18,887 nt of DNA from Anaerobacillus sp. (lineage in GTDB: Bacteria; Bacillota; Bacilli; Bacillales; Anaerobacillaceae). A model generated the notes under the pieces. The model saw only the letters and a list, made by a program, of their open reading frames with translations, was not told the DNA's origin and made no database searches. The stretch covers positions 1 through 18,887 of the forward strand of contig SKSA01000245.1 in the NCBI GenBank assembly GCA_007118195.1. Direction: 5' to 3'. Below are positions 7,311-14,874 of the stretch, in pieces. Position numbers and translations under genes: made by a program. How positions within the stretch are numbered: position 1 is the stretch's first letter; every line of letters starts with the position of its first letter.

Positions 7311-8921
7311 ATGGAGAAATATCAAAAGATGTTTTTTGAGAGGATGAAAAAGACGTTAAGTCAGTGGGAGTTAAAAGACTTTGTCGAAGAGGGGAATATT
7401 TATCGTTTTCTTCATACCGTTAAGGGAACAGCAGCTTCAATAGGTTTATCCCAAATTTCCAATGAAGCGGATCTGAAAATAGAACAATTAGTTGAGACAG
7501 AAAGCCGCCCTTGGAGAAAAGAAGAGTGGCAACCTTTTCTTGAGTTTATATTCGTTGATAGGATGCAAGAAGAAGAGGTTCAACGTGAGGGAGAGAACAT
7601 TGAAAAGGTTACCGAAAACGAGAAGTTAATACTGCTAGTTGATGAGAATATTTCAACGGTCAATTCTCTTAAAGCAAGCTTAGAAAAAGAAGGGTATATG
7701 GTGCTTGCGGCGTTATCTGCTAAAAAAGCTTTGAAGCTGTTTTATGATCAAAAACCAGATTGTATTTTATTAGGAATCCATGAAAGAAACGAAAACGGTT
7801 TTCAATTATTGGATACGCTATTTGAGAAGTCCCAAGCCTATTTTATTCCGATTATCCTTTTATGCACTGAAGATAAGAAAGAAATAAGATTAAGAGGGTA
7901 TGAGAGGGGGGCAGCTGATTTTATTGCGAAACCTTTCGAGTTTGACGAGTTAAAAGTAAGATTAGAAAATCGAATTAAATATAAAGATATGGCAAGCAAT
8001 GCTGTGCTTATTGATGAATTAACCGGGGCATTTAATCGTAAGTTTTTCAAGATGGAACTAAGTCGTTATTTATATGAGTTAAATAGAAAGGAAGATGATC
8101 TATCGCTTGTCGTGTTGGATTTAGATCATTTTAAAAAAGTAAACGATCAATATGGACATGTTGTTGGAGACATCGTATTAAGTGGCTTTGCTCAGTTTAT
8201 TATAAAAAACAAACGGAATTCGGATTATTTAATCCGTTACGGCGGGGAAGAGTTTATTTTATTGTTGCCACACACGAAAAAAGAAGATGCGAAAACTTTC
8301 GTTGATCGCTTATTAAGAGAGTTCTCCATGGTTTCATTTCTTTCAGAGGAAGGTAAGAGCTTTTCGGCAACGTTTTCGGCGGGCGTTGTTGAGGTAGATA
8401 ATCCTAGTACTCATATTGAAGAATATGTGAAACAGGCAGATACTGCTTTATACGATGCAAAGAATCATGGGCGAAATCAAGTTTGTATTTATGAAGAAAA
8501 CCTAGAAGTACCGACGACTAAAACGAATAATATTCATATTGCGGTTATCGACGACAGTGCCGTTGTTCACGAACTAGTGAAAGACCGACTGTCTAAACTA
8601 TCTTTAGGAAACAATGAAATTGACTTACAATCATTTCGAGAAGGAGAGTCTTTTTTTGCCTCTGCTTGGCATAAACAGCCAGGAAAATTTCTGATTTTAT
8701 TAGACGGTATCATGCCGGGGATGGATGGACTAGAAGTTCTTCGTATGCTTAGAAATGATTATCCAGAAGAAAAGTTTATCGTACTTATGCTCACTGGAAG
8801 GAAAAGTGAAGAAGATATTGTGCGAGCGTTAGAACTAGGGGCCGATGACTATTTAACAAAACCTTTTAGTGTTGCGGAGTTAGAAGCAAGAGTGAAGCGC
8901 TTAGTAAAAAGGATGATGTAA
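7311..8921 (+). CDS. Hpt-REC-GGDEF-REC diguanylate cyclase response regulator
   Basis: Predicted soluble c-di-GMP synthase of 536 residues. Domains in order: an Hpt-like helical domain (about 1-95) with HTVKGTAASIGL, His35 being the expected phospho-site; a first receiver (about 105-225) whose acidic pair (D111, E112) and Lys207 remain but where the phosphoacceptor Asp is replaced by Gly155 (CILLGIHERNENG); a GGDEF domain (about 233-395) with intact GGEEF at 311-315 and the inhibitory site RNSD at 302-305, exactly five residues before it; and a second receiver (about 408-536) with D414, D415, phosphoacceptor D465 and the TKPF lysine. The catalytic and product-inhibition sites thus look active, and only the C-terminal receiver looks able to accept phosphate. 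The partner kinase is unknown; the kinase at 9841-11256 has its own response regulator. Annotated as monocistronic, ending in a hairpin. Confidence 0.9.
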   Translation: MEKYQKMFFERMKKTLSQWELKDFVEEGNIYRFLHTVKGTAASIGLSQISNEADLKIEQLVETESRPWRKEEWQPFLEFIFVDRMQEEEVQREGENIEKVTENEKLILLVDENISTVNSLKASLEKEGYMVLAALSAKKALKLFYDQKPDCILLGIHERNENGFQLLDTLFEKSQAYFIPIILLCTEDKKEIRLRGYERGAADFIAKPFEFDELKVRLENRIKYKDMASNAVLIDELTGAFNRKFFKMELSRYLYELNRKEDDLSLVVLDLDHFKKVNDQYGHVVGDIVLSGFAQFIIKNKRNSDYLIRYGGEEFILLLPHTKKEDAKTFVDRLLREFSMVSFLSEEGKSFSATFSAGVVEVDNPSTHIEEYVKQADTALYDAKNHGRNQVCIYEENLEVPTTKTNNIHIAVIDDSAVVHELVKDRLSKLSLGNNEIDLQSFREGESFFASAWHKQPGKFLILLDGIMPGMDGLEVLRMLRNDYPEEKFIVLMLTGRKSEEDIVRALELGADDYLTKPFSVAELEARVKRLVKRMM

Positions 8922-8938
8922 ATAACAGTATACTAAGT

Positions 8939-8978
8939 AGGGGGATAGGGCAATTCTTAATTTAGCCTTATTCCCTCT
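8939..8978 (+). terminator. Imperfect hairpin terminator after the diguanylate cyclase
   Basis: An AG-rich arm (8939-8951) faces a complementary CT-rich arm (8965-8978) with G-T pairs and one bulge, followed by a T-rich tract to about 8985. Moderate support because the stem is imperfect. Confidence 0.5.
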
Positions 8979-9135
8979 TTCTTTCTCCATACTTTTTTCA
9001 TAAAAATTTGGTACATTAAAGAAGGATAAATAGCACTAATAAAGCTTGTTGCACTATAATTTATAATGATTATATTATATTGAGAAAAGCTAAGGTCAGG
9101 GGACTACCGAGGTTTTTCTAACAGGGGTGAATCAT

Positions 9136-9837
9136 ATGGCATATAAAGTTTTAATTGTTGACGATGAAAAAGAAATGCGTACCCTTTTAACCGTTTGTTT
9201 AAAACCTTATGGATATGAAGTGGATGAAGCACAAACAGGTTATGATGCGATGCAAAAACTTATTGATCATAAATATGACTTAATTATTCTTGATATTATG
9301 ATGCCGACGATTGATGGCTTTGAAGTATTAATGAATGTTCGCGAAATGATCGATAAAGATATCCCGATCATTTTGTTAACTGCATTAGGAGATACAGAAC
9401 GAATTGTCGAAGGGTTGCAGCTTGGTGCCGACGATTATATTGTTAAACCGTTTGAACCGAGGGAACTTATAGCGCGAATACAATCGATCATGAGGCGGTC
9501 TAAAAAGACAGATGAAAAAGAAACGTTTAACTTCATGCTGCATGGGTTACAATTTGAAGAAAATAAACTACGAGTTTCTTATCAGGATCAAGCGCTCCCT
9601 TTAACGAAAAAAGAGTATAAAGTATTGGTCCGGCTAGCGAAAAGTCCTGGAAGAGTGTACAGTAGAGAGCAACTCGTTCAGTTAGAATGGGACGATTATT
9701 ATGAAGGAGATGCTCGAACGATTGATACTCATATTAAAAACATTCGTGAAAAGTTAAAAGAAGTAGGTTTCACAAAACCGATTATTGAAACTGTTTGGGG
9801 AGTAGGGTATCAAATGATTGAAGAGGGATCTAAATAA
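9136..9837 (+). CDS. OmpR-family response regulator
   Basis: DNA-binding response regulator of a two-component pair. The 233 residues contain a receiver domain (about 3-118) with acidic D9/D10, phosphoacceptor D53 (LIILDIMMP), the conserved Thr in LLTAL and Lys in VKPFEP, then a winged-helix DNA-binding domain (about 130-230) with the typical LTKKEYKVLVRLAKSPGRVY and THIKNIREKL. Start: ATG at 9136 has AGGGGTG 6 bases upstream; the in-frame GTG at 9127 lies inside that site. It is followed after 3 bases by its histidine kinase. Target genes cannot be read from the window, and it does not match a named Bacillus pair that I can identify with certainty. Confidence 0.93.
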   Translation: MAYKVLIVDDEKEMRTLLTVCLKPYGYEVDEAQTGYDAMQKLIDHKYDLIILDIMMPTIDGFEVLMNVREMIDKDIPIILLTALGDTERIVEGLQLGADDYIVKPFEPRELIARIQSIMRRSKKTDEKETFNFMLHGLQFEENKLRVSYQDQALPLTKKEYKVLVRLAKSPGRVYSREQLVQLEWDDYYEGDARTIDTHIKNIREKLKEVGFTKPIIETVWGVGYQMIEEGSK

Positions 9838-9840
9838 AGG

Positions 9841-11256
9841 ATGATAAAAATTTTGAATAGAAAGCTATCCCAGAAAATAACCCTTTTCGTGTTGCTCATA
9901 CTTTTACTTATCATAAGCACAATGGTTTTATTTTCATATCATTTTTTTAAAGACTTTTATAAAGAACACTTATCCCATGAAGTTTATGAAGAATTACGTG
10001 CATATACATCAATGGTTGAAAGTGGTTTTGATGAAGAAGTGATTTCACAATTTATTATAGAAAAAAATCGTGAGCGTCACGCCCATTTGGTTTATTTCAG
10101 TCCGAATTTTGAGATGGTTTATTCTTCCCACCCTGTTAGTGAGGAGTGGCTGAGTCAGTATAAAAGTTGGGTGAAAGAACAATATAAAATCGACGGTGAA
10201 ACATTAGCATATGTTGATACAGGGATAGATTTTCACATCCCTCATATATGGGCGTATCAGCCAACCTATAAAGGTGACGATTTAAACGGGTTCTTCTTCA
10301 TGGACAAAGATACTGGCGAATTTGAAAAAGCAAAGGTGAAACTGTTTATTTTACTTTTTTCAATGGGAGTATTTGCGTTAATTATTGGTATGATTTTAAC
10401 GTTATATTTAACGAAAGTGATCTCTATGCCACTAATTAAAATGGGTGAAAAAACTCGAGAAATTGCCAAAGGTGATTTTGATACGAAACTGACGATTTAT
10501 AGTGAGGACGAAGTCGGCCAATTAGCAGAAGATATTCGGGTTATGACAAAGCAATTAAAAGACTACCGCGATTCAAAGAGGCAATTTATTTCACATATAT
10601 CTCACGACTTACGAACACCAATTACGTATATCAAAGGGTATTCGGCAGTTATGAAGGATGCACCAACGGTAGATGATAAAGAGTGGCGCCGTAATTTAGA
10701 AGTTATTTATAATGAAGCAAAAAGAATGGAATATTTAGTGAGCGATTTATTTCAGTTAACGAAGCTTGAAGAAGGGAAAATTGCACTTCATAAAGAATAT
10801 ATCAATATCGTACCTTGGCTAGAGTCGATTGTAGCGACGCGGCAGCTTATGTTAGATAACTTAACGATTCATTGTGAAGTTGTTACGAGCAATAACGAGA
10901 TCGTCGTTAGCATTGATCAGCAACGCCTCGGTCAAGCAGTAATAAATATTCTTGAAAATAGTATTCGCTATACACCGAAGGGTGGCTCGATTAAAATTAC
11001 AGTTTCAGAACAAGACAATGATGTTATTATTGAAATTAGTGATACTGGGATCGGCATTGGAAAAGAAGACTTACCTCATATTTGGGAACGCTTCTACCGA
11101 GTAGATAAGTCTCGTTCTCGCGAAAGTGGAGGTAGTGGACTAGGCTTAGCGATCGTTAAAGAAATCGTTGAGGTTCATAGTGGCAGTGTAGATGTCAAAA
11201 GTGAAGAAGGTAAAGGAACTAGTTTTTATATAAAAATCCCTAAGGGAGTGCAATGA
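9841..11256 (+). CDS. Membrane sensor histidine kinase (HAMP-HisKA-HATPase)
   Basis: Partner of the response regulator just upstream. The 471 residues run: TM1 (about 13-33), an extracytoplasmic sensor of about 130 residues with no recognised fold, TM2 (about 167-189), HAMP linker (about 190-243), HisKA with SHISHDLRTP, where His255 is the phospho-site, and an HATPase domain with N-box NILENSIRYTP, G1 box DTGIGI and G2 box GSGLGLAIVKEI. Start is ambiguous: the ATG at 9841 directly abuts AAAGG, while a TTG at 9853 would have AAAGGATG (9836-9843) at about 9 bases; the latter would shorten the protein by four residues. The stimulus is unknown; the aromatic, acidic sensor region suggests an envelope signal only loosely. 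Confidence 0.93.
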   Translation: MIKILNRKLSQKITLFVLLILLLIISTMVLFSYHFFKDFYKEHLSHEVYEELRAYTSMVESGFDEEVISQFIIEKNRERHAHLVYFSPNFEMVYSSHPVSEEWLSQYKSWVKEQYKIDGETLAYVDTGIDFHIPHIWAYQPTYKGDDLNGFFFMDKDTGEFEKAKVKLFILLFSMGVFALIIGMILTLYLTKVISMPLIKMGEKTREIAKGDFDTKLTIYSEDEVGQLAEDIRVMTKQLKDYRDSKRQFISHISHDLRTPITYIKGYSAVMKDAPTVDDKEWRRNLEVIYNEAKRMEYLVSDLFQLTKLEEGKIALHKEYINIVPWLESIVATRQLMLDNLTIHCEVVTSNNEIVVSIDQQRLGQAVINILENSIRYTPKGGSIKITVSEQDNDVIIEISDTGIGIGKEDLPHIWERFYRVDKSRSRESGGSGLGLAIVKEIVEVHSGSVDVKSEEGKGTSFYIKIPKGVQ

Positions 11257-11288
11257 CTTTTGGCGTGCTTTCTTTAGGTTCGTAATAA

Positions 11289-11343
11289 AAAGATCAACGT
11301 GCCGTATCGAATGATACAAAGATTAACGGTCACGTTGATCTTT
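11289..11343. terminator. Branched hairpin terminator after the kinase gene
   Basis: A 13-bp perfect stem AAAGATCAACGTG (11289-11301) with its complement (11331-11343), extended inside by CCG/CGG (11302-11304 with 11327-11329). A small hairpin TATC-GAAT-GATA (11305-11316) lies in the loop. A T-rich tail follows on the plus strand and an A/T-rich end on the other, so it may also act for the convergent flavin-reductase gene. Confidence 0.75.
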
Positions 11344-11381
11344 ATTTTTAAAAGAAAGACCAATAAGTTTACGAAAATAGC

Positions 11382-11939
11382 CTATTTTTTTAAGTCAATG
11401 GAGATCTTTTTCGATTCTTTATTAGCAATGACATATTGCGATTGCCCGACAAAAAGAGGGATTTCAAGATTGTCCCAATTAGGTTTAAATCCGTCGAAGC
11501 GAGTTTCATCTTTATGGAATTTCGTAATGTCTCCAACAATCCAGTCATGGTCCCCGTATTTTTGGATATCCTTTACTTTACACTCATAAACGACATAGGC
11601 GTCTGTAAGAATTGGAGAATTGATCGTTTCTGCTTTTTTAAAAGGGATATTTAAAGCTTCTAATTTGTTGCCATCATTACCGGTTAGCTTTCCCGATCCT
11701 TCAATGTACTTTGCGAATTCCGCAGGAACAAATTGAATAGCGAACTCACCGGAATTTTTAACTAAATGATGAGTAAAGCGTTCCTCAGCGATAGCTACAC
11801 CGTAAATTGGTGGAGCAAAAGATATGTATGAGTGCCAACCAGCAGCCATGATGTTTGTGGTCCCATTCCATTCAGCGGTAACTAAAGCAATCAAGCCAGG
11901 ATAACAATGAAGAACTGTTTCATCTGTACTTTTAAGCAT
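11382..11939 (-). CDS. Flavin reductase-like FMN-binding split-barrel protein
   Basis: A 185-residue cytoplasmic protein with the flavin-reductase-like fold: an N-terminal strand region PGLIALVTAEWNGTTNIMAA (usual flavin-contacting segment), SYISFAPPIYGVAIA, and a later DHDWIVGDITKFHKDE strand region. The family comprises NAD(P)H:flavin oxidoreductases and related FMN-binding proteins; which substrate this one uses cannot be read from sequence. ATG at 11939 is preceded by AAGGTGA at about 5 bases. It stands alone between a convergent kinase gene and a GerMN lipoprotein gene on the same strand, separated from the latter by a terminator, so it is probably monocistronic. Confidence 0.8.
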   Translation of the reverse strand: MLKSTDETVLHCYPGLIALVTAEWNGTTNIMAAGWHSYISFAPPIYGVAIAEERFTHHLVKNSGEFAIQFVPAEFAKYIEGSGKLTGNDGNKLEALNIPFKKAETINSPILTDAYVVYECKVKDIQKYGDHDWIVGDITKFHKDETRFDGFKPNWDNLEIPLFVGQSQYVIANKESKKISIDLKK

Positions 11940-12032
11940 AATTTCACCTTCCCAAAAAATATAATTATTTTATGTAAGCATTACTAATCATAGTATAGTT
12001 GATTTTCCAAAGAGATGCATCCGTTCACATAG

Positions 12033-12077
12033 AAAAAACTTGGCTACCCCCTTTATTTAGCGGAAGCCAAGTTTTTT
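12033..12077 (-). terminator. Rho-independent terminator of the GerMN lipoprotein gene
   Basis: A 13-bp stem, AAAAAACTTGGCT (12033-12045) with AGCCAAGTTTTTT (12065-12077), and a 19-base loop. On the minus strand it begins 3 bases after the gene's stop codon and ends in a run of T. Confidence 0.85.
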
Positions 12078-12080
12078 TGT

Positions 12081-12719
12081 TTACTCATTATAAAGTTCAA
12101 AGTCTTCAGGTGAGCTTTCAATAAGGATGGGCTCAGTTTCACTTAAGCCAACATGCCCTAAAAACTCGGTCGCTTTTTCGCCGTCAATTAAAACAAACAG
12201 TTCGTTATGGTCAAATTGTTCAACAACCATAGCAATTTGTGTAAGTAATGCGGCTTCACCAGTAGAACCTAAGTTGGCATCTAACAGTTCACTTGAAAAA
12301 GAAACGTGAGCAACTCCGTCAACGTCTGTAACGGATTGTACCTGTACGCCTGCTGGTACAAGACCTTGAAGCCCTTCTTGCTTTGGACCATCCATCCAAA
12401 GCTGTAGCGCATCTTTAATGCCATCTTCATCTTTTGTAAGCGGAGCTTCAATTTCCACTCGATAAATATCCATTAATTGTACATCAGAGTAGTATAAATT
12501 AATCGTATCTAAAACTTCAACTTCGTTTATCACTTCACTAGGTTCCTCATTTGTTTGATCGGTGATTTCTGTTGATTCATCATCTTTTTCTTCTGTTTGT
12601 TCGGCATCCGTTCCTACTTGTGGATTTTCTTTTTGCGTATTATCGCTAGTTCCTTGTCCACATGCTGCAACTACAAGGAGTAATGCCAGTGTTAAGACTA
12701 GGTAGTTTATTTTCTTCAT
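12081..12719 (-). CDS. GerMN-domain lipoprotein
   Basis: A 212-residue secreted lipoprotein. The N-terminal signal peptide ends in LLLVVAAC, making Cys20 the lipid anchor. Residues about 22-65 form a low-complexity acidic, Glu/Asp/Thr/Gln-rich linker. A GerMN domain of about 110 residues follows, with INLYYSDVQLMDIYR, ALQLWMDGPKQEGLQGLVP and VAHVSFSSELLDANLG. GerM of B. subtilis, which gives the domain its name, acts in sporulation and germination, but it carries two such domains; this single-domain protein may instead have a general envelope role. GGGAAGGTG precedes the ATG. The strong acidity is in keeping with an alkaliphile or halotolerant host. Confidence 0.85.
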   Translation of the reverse strand: MKKINYLVLTLALLLVVAACGQGTSDNTQKENPQVGTDAEQTEEKDDESTEITDQTNEEPSEVINEVEVLDTINLYYSDVQLMDIYRVEIEAPLTKDEDGIKDALQLWMDGPKQEGLQGLVPAGVQVQSVTDVDGVAHVSFSSELLDANLGSTGEAALLTQIAMVVEQFDHNELFVLIDGEKATEFLGHVGLSETEPILIESSPEDFELYNE

Positions 12720-12847
12720 GTTAACACCTTCCCTAAGAAAAAATTATTGCTTCATCTTTAAGTTGAATAATTGCTTGTTAGTTACAAGCTTAGCATAAAA
12801 ACGTTTAAAAGTTGTAATAAAAAAAATAAAAAAATCGAAAATTACTG

Positions 12848-12877
12848 TTGACGTAAAAAAGCTATCTGTTATATAAT
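12848..12877 (+). promoter_or_regulatory. Sigma-A promoter of the BH0509-like gene
   Basis: TTGACG (12848-12853), an 18-base spacer and a consensus TATAAT (12872-12877). It is the clearest promoter in the window and lies about 50 bases before the start codon at 12927. Confidence 0.75.
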
Positions 12878-12926
12878 ACAAATACGAAATCAAATATTGT
12901 ACTAATACAAGAAAGGGGAGATAATA

Positions 12927-13070
12927 ATGAGTCGACAAGAACGTAAAAACATGGTTAATTTTATTGAGAAAATGAAGGGGGTAGAATCGAGTCAATTAAA
13001 AAATATGACAGATCAAGAGGTTGAACACATTTATAACTCGATATACTTCCAGCTAGAACATCAAGAGTAG
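12927..13070 (+). CDS. BH0509-family small protein, 47 residues
   Basis: A short open frame coding for MSRQERKNMVNFIEKMKG followed by an amphipathic, charged tail ending LEHQE. It is small, soluble and helical-looking, with no signal or membrane segment. AAAGGGGAG lies about 8 bases before the ATG and a near-consensus promoter stands upstream, so expression is likely. The sequence matches my recollection of the BH0509 family of short Bacillaceae proteins of unknown function; that identification is from memory. A longer frame on the opposite strand over the same region is a shadow. Transcription may end in the long palindrome at 13138-13263. Confidence 0.75.
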   Translation: MSRQERKNMVNFIEKMKGVESSQLKNMTDQEVEHIYNSIYFQLEHQE

Positions 13071-13137
13071 TTTAGGGAAAAATAACTAATTGTTTCCCCT
13101 TTGCTTGTTTTATCGGTTTACGAACATTGAATAAAGT

Positions 13138-13263
13138 AAAAGAGGCTACCCTATAAGTGTATTTTCACCTCGATGTAATACTAGATAGATGTGTATGATT
13201 GTACACGACCTATTTTCTAGCATTTGAGGTGACGGATACTTGGCTTTAAGGGCAGCCTCTTTT
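13138..13263. repeat. Long multi-helix palindromic element, about 126 bp
   Basis: Outer arms AAAAGAGGCTACCCT (13138-13152) and AGGGCAGCCTCTTTT (13249-13263) pair with one mismatch. A middle helix TCACCTC (13165-13171) pairs with GAGGTGA (13226-13232), continued by ATG/CAT, and the apex is closed by GTGTA (13191-13195) with TACAC (13202-13206). The transcript would fold into one long branched-free rod. It lies 67 bases after the BH0509-like stop and may act as its terminator. Other possibilities are a structured RNA or a small non-autonomous mobile element. Confidence 0.6.
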
Positions 13264-13297
13264 GCGTGTCATCTTTATAAAACTTTATTACTTTAAT

Positions 13298-13406
13298 GAA
13301 TTTCATAATTCAATTTTATCGCCATTAAGATCTATATGTAGTTGCGTCAAATCGCTCGCAACTACATATAGTTTCATATGGCTCAATTAAGGTAATTATG
13401 AAATTC
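13298..13406. repeat. Near-perfect palindromic element with 13-bp terminal repeats (MITE-like)
   Basis: Terminal inverted repeats GAATTTCATAATT (13298-13310) and AATTATGAAATTC (13394-13406) are perfect. An inner GCCAT (13321-13325) pairs with ATGGC (13378-13382), and a central perfect 15-bp stem (13332-13346 with 13357-13371) carries a 10-base loop. It ends 2 bases from the stop codon of the PilZ gene. There is no T-run typical of a terminator and no clear target-site duplication, so element or structured RNA remain open. Confidence 0.55.
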
Positions 13407-13408
13407 AC

Positions 13409-13996
13409 TCACTTATGATCGATGATTAAATTTTGTTTTGCGAGTTGCTCTGATAGAATAAATTTTCGCAATAAACATAAATCTTTTTTAGAGATCGATA
13501 AAATTTCACTACCATAGCGAATTCCTTGATCGGTGTATTTTTCATTATGTATAATAACCTTAGGGTTTAATGAAAGTTCTTGTCCTTTAACATATAAAAA
13601 ATATGGGATGTTTTTCTTTAATGGTCTACAAGACAATAAACCAAAGCCTGATAAACTTATATCAATTATGTTGACTTCCATCGTAGCAGCTTGTTCAAAT
13701 ACTTTTTCACTGAGAAAATCATTGATGAGGGCAGAGCAGTTTACATCTAATCTAGGGAACTTTCGCCGTTCGTTGGGGAATTTTTTTAGGAAAATCGGGA
13801 TGAATAAGTAAATGCATTGATTATCTTTTTTTAAAACTTTTGATTCAAATCTAATCGTACTGAAAAGACAATGAACAGAATCCCCGATCTCAAACTCTGC
13901 AGGATTCTTTAGAAAAACATGCATTACTTCCCCTTCGATATCTTCGATTTCCCCAAGGCGAATTTTATTTTGCCAGATAATTTGGATATAATCCAC
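13409..13996 (-). CDS. PilZ-domain c-di-GMP receptor (YcgR/MotI-like)
   Basis: A 195-residue cytoplasmic protein with an N-terminal YcgR-like barrel (about 1-73) and a PilZ domain (about 77-190). The c-di-GMP binding motifs are present: R78-x-x-x-R82 (RKFPR) in the linker and D112-x-S114-x-x-G117 (DISLSG). In bacilli such proteins (MotI/YpfA) brake the flagellar motor or tune surface behaviour when c-di-GMP is high; which one applies here cannot be seen. The start is GTG at 13996, preceded by a run of eight G and AG, only 2 bases away, an unusually tight ribosome binding site. The window also encodes a diguanylate cyclase (7311-8921), a possible source of its ligand. Confidence 0.88.
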   Translation of the reverse strand: MDYIQIIWQNKIRLGEIEDIEGEVMHVFLKNPAEFEIGDSVHCLFSTIRFESKVLKKDNQCIYLFIPIFLKKFPNERRKFPRLDVNCSALINDFLSEKVFEQAATMEVNIIDISLSGFGLLSCRPLKKNIPYFLYVKGQELSLNPKVIIHNEKYTDQGIRYGSEILSISKKDLCLLRKFILSEQLAKQNLIIDHK

Positions 13997-14117
13997 TTCT
14001 CCCCCCCCTTTTTCTATGGAAAATGTAGTACTATATTCATAGTATATTTTACACGAAAAGATTTTAGAATGTTATTACATTTCAGTGAATTTTCAAAAAA
14101 AGCGGTGAGTTCATATA

Positions 14118-14759
14118 ATGAAGTGGCTAAAGAATAATGCTGTGTTTGTTTATGAGAGTTTAATGGTCATTTTAGCTATTTGTTCAGTGGCGACGATTTG
14201 GTATAAAAGTAGTTACAATGATTTTGTCATATGGGGAACGTGGCTAATCTTTTTTAGCGATTTTGTTTATAAGTTAGTCGCTTCGAAAAATAAGTGGCAA
14301 TTCATAAGAGAAAATCCTTTCATTATTATTGCGGTTATTCCTTTGGACGCAATCTTTCAACTTGCTCGAACAGCAAGGCTCCTTCATTTAATGAGATTAA
14401 AGGTAATTACAAAATATTATACAAAGCCTCTCATAAATAAACTAAAAAAACAGCGCTTAAGCTTCGTGATTCCGGTTAGTATCATGCTTGTATTTTTATC
14501 GCTTGTTCCCCTTTATCATTTAGAGCCTAAAATCGATTCTTATTGGGACGCATTTATTGGTGGGGTCGCTTCGCTCGTTTTTTTCGGCTATACGAACGTA
14601 ATGCCTGTTTCACCTTATGGAAAAGGAATTATCATTTTTCTCACTGTTTTTGGAGTGATATTACACGGAGTACTCATTAGTTTTTTGTTGACAATTATTT
14701 TAGATTTACGTGTAACGAAGAAATTGAAACAAAAGTTTGTGAGGGGAAAAGCGGGTTAA
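14118..14759 (+). CDS. Small voltage-gated-type ion channel with atypical pore
   Basis: A 213-residue membrane protein with the layout of one voltage-gated channel subunit: hydrophobic helices near 8-28, 36-55 and 66-80, an S4-like helix with basic residues every third position (R84, R87, H90, R93), S5 near 114-134, a pore loop and S6 near 168-192. The pore segment aligns with K+ channel filters, but FFGYTN (155-160) stands where TVGYGD is usual, followed by MPVSPYGK. The GYG glycine and the acidic residue are therefore replaced by Thr and Asn. It may conduct another ion, be weakly selective or have lost conduction. The ATG at 14118 has GGTGAG about 8 bases upstream. Alternative: an ion-transporter-fold protein without channel activity. 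Confidence 0.7.
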   Translation: MKWLKNNAVFVYESLMVILAICSVATIWYKSSYNDFVIWGTWLIFFSDFVYKLVASKNKWQFIRENPFIIIAVIPLDAIFQLARTARLLHLMRLKVITKYYTKPLINKLKKQRLSFVIPVSIMLVFLSLVPLYHLEPKIDSYWDAFIGGVASLVFFGYTNVMPVSPYGKGIIIFLTVFGVILHGVLISFLLTIILDLRVTKKLKQKFVRGKAG

Positions 14760-14768
14760 GCAATATAC

Positions 14769-14848
14769 AATGTAGAATTAGGATGAAAGCAATGCTACGA
14801 AGCCTCACCTTACAGCAATTCTACATTTTACATTGTAAATTCTACATT
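14769..14848. repeat. Three copies of an 11-mer in mixed orientation
   Basis: AATGTAGAATT (14769-14779) and its reverse complement AATTCTACATT at 14817-14827 and 14838-14848. The first and either later copy can pair to form a hairpin just before the terminator. Confidence 0.55.
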
Positions 14849-14849
14849 A

Positions 14850-14874
14850 AAAAAAGGGCTCGTAGCCCTTTTTT
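14850..14874. terminator. Terminator between the channel gene and opuAC
   Basis: Stem AAAAAAGGGCT (14850-14860) with AGCCCTTTTTT (14864-14874) and a 3-base loop. It abuts the opuAC stop codon and carries A/T runs on both sides, so it can stop transcription from either direction. Confidence 0.88.

Noticed and set aside
8991..9126. Promoter for the response regulator-kinase pair
   Set aside because: Several TATAAT-like strings occur in AT-rich DNA, but none has a convincing -35 at proper spacing.
12744..12995. 83-residue hydrophobic frame on the minus strand
   Set aside because: It overlaps a good plus-strand promoter and the BH0509-like gene, has low-complexity Phe/Ile/Tyr content from A/T-rich DNA, and no ribosome binding site was found.
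14769..14848. Short repeated 11-mers considered as a CRISPR-like array
   Set aside because: Only three copies, mixed orientation, irregular spacing and no cas genes; better seen as hairpin-forming repeats.
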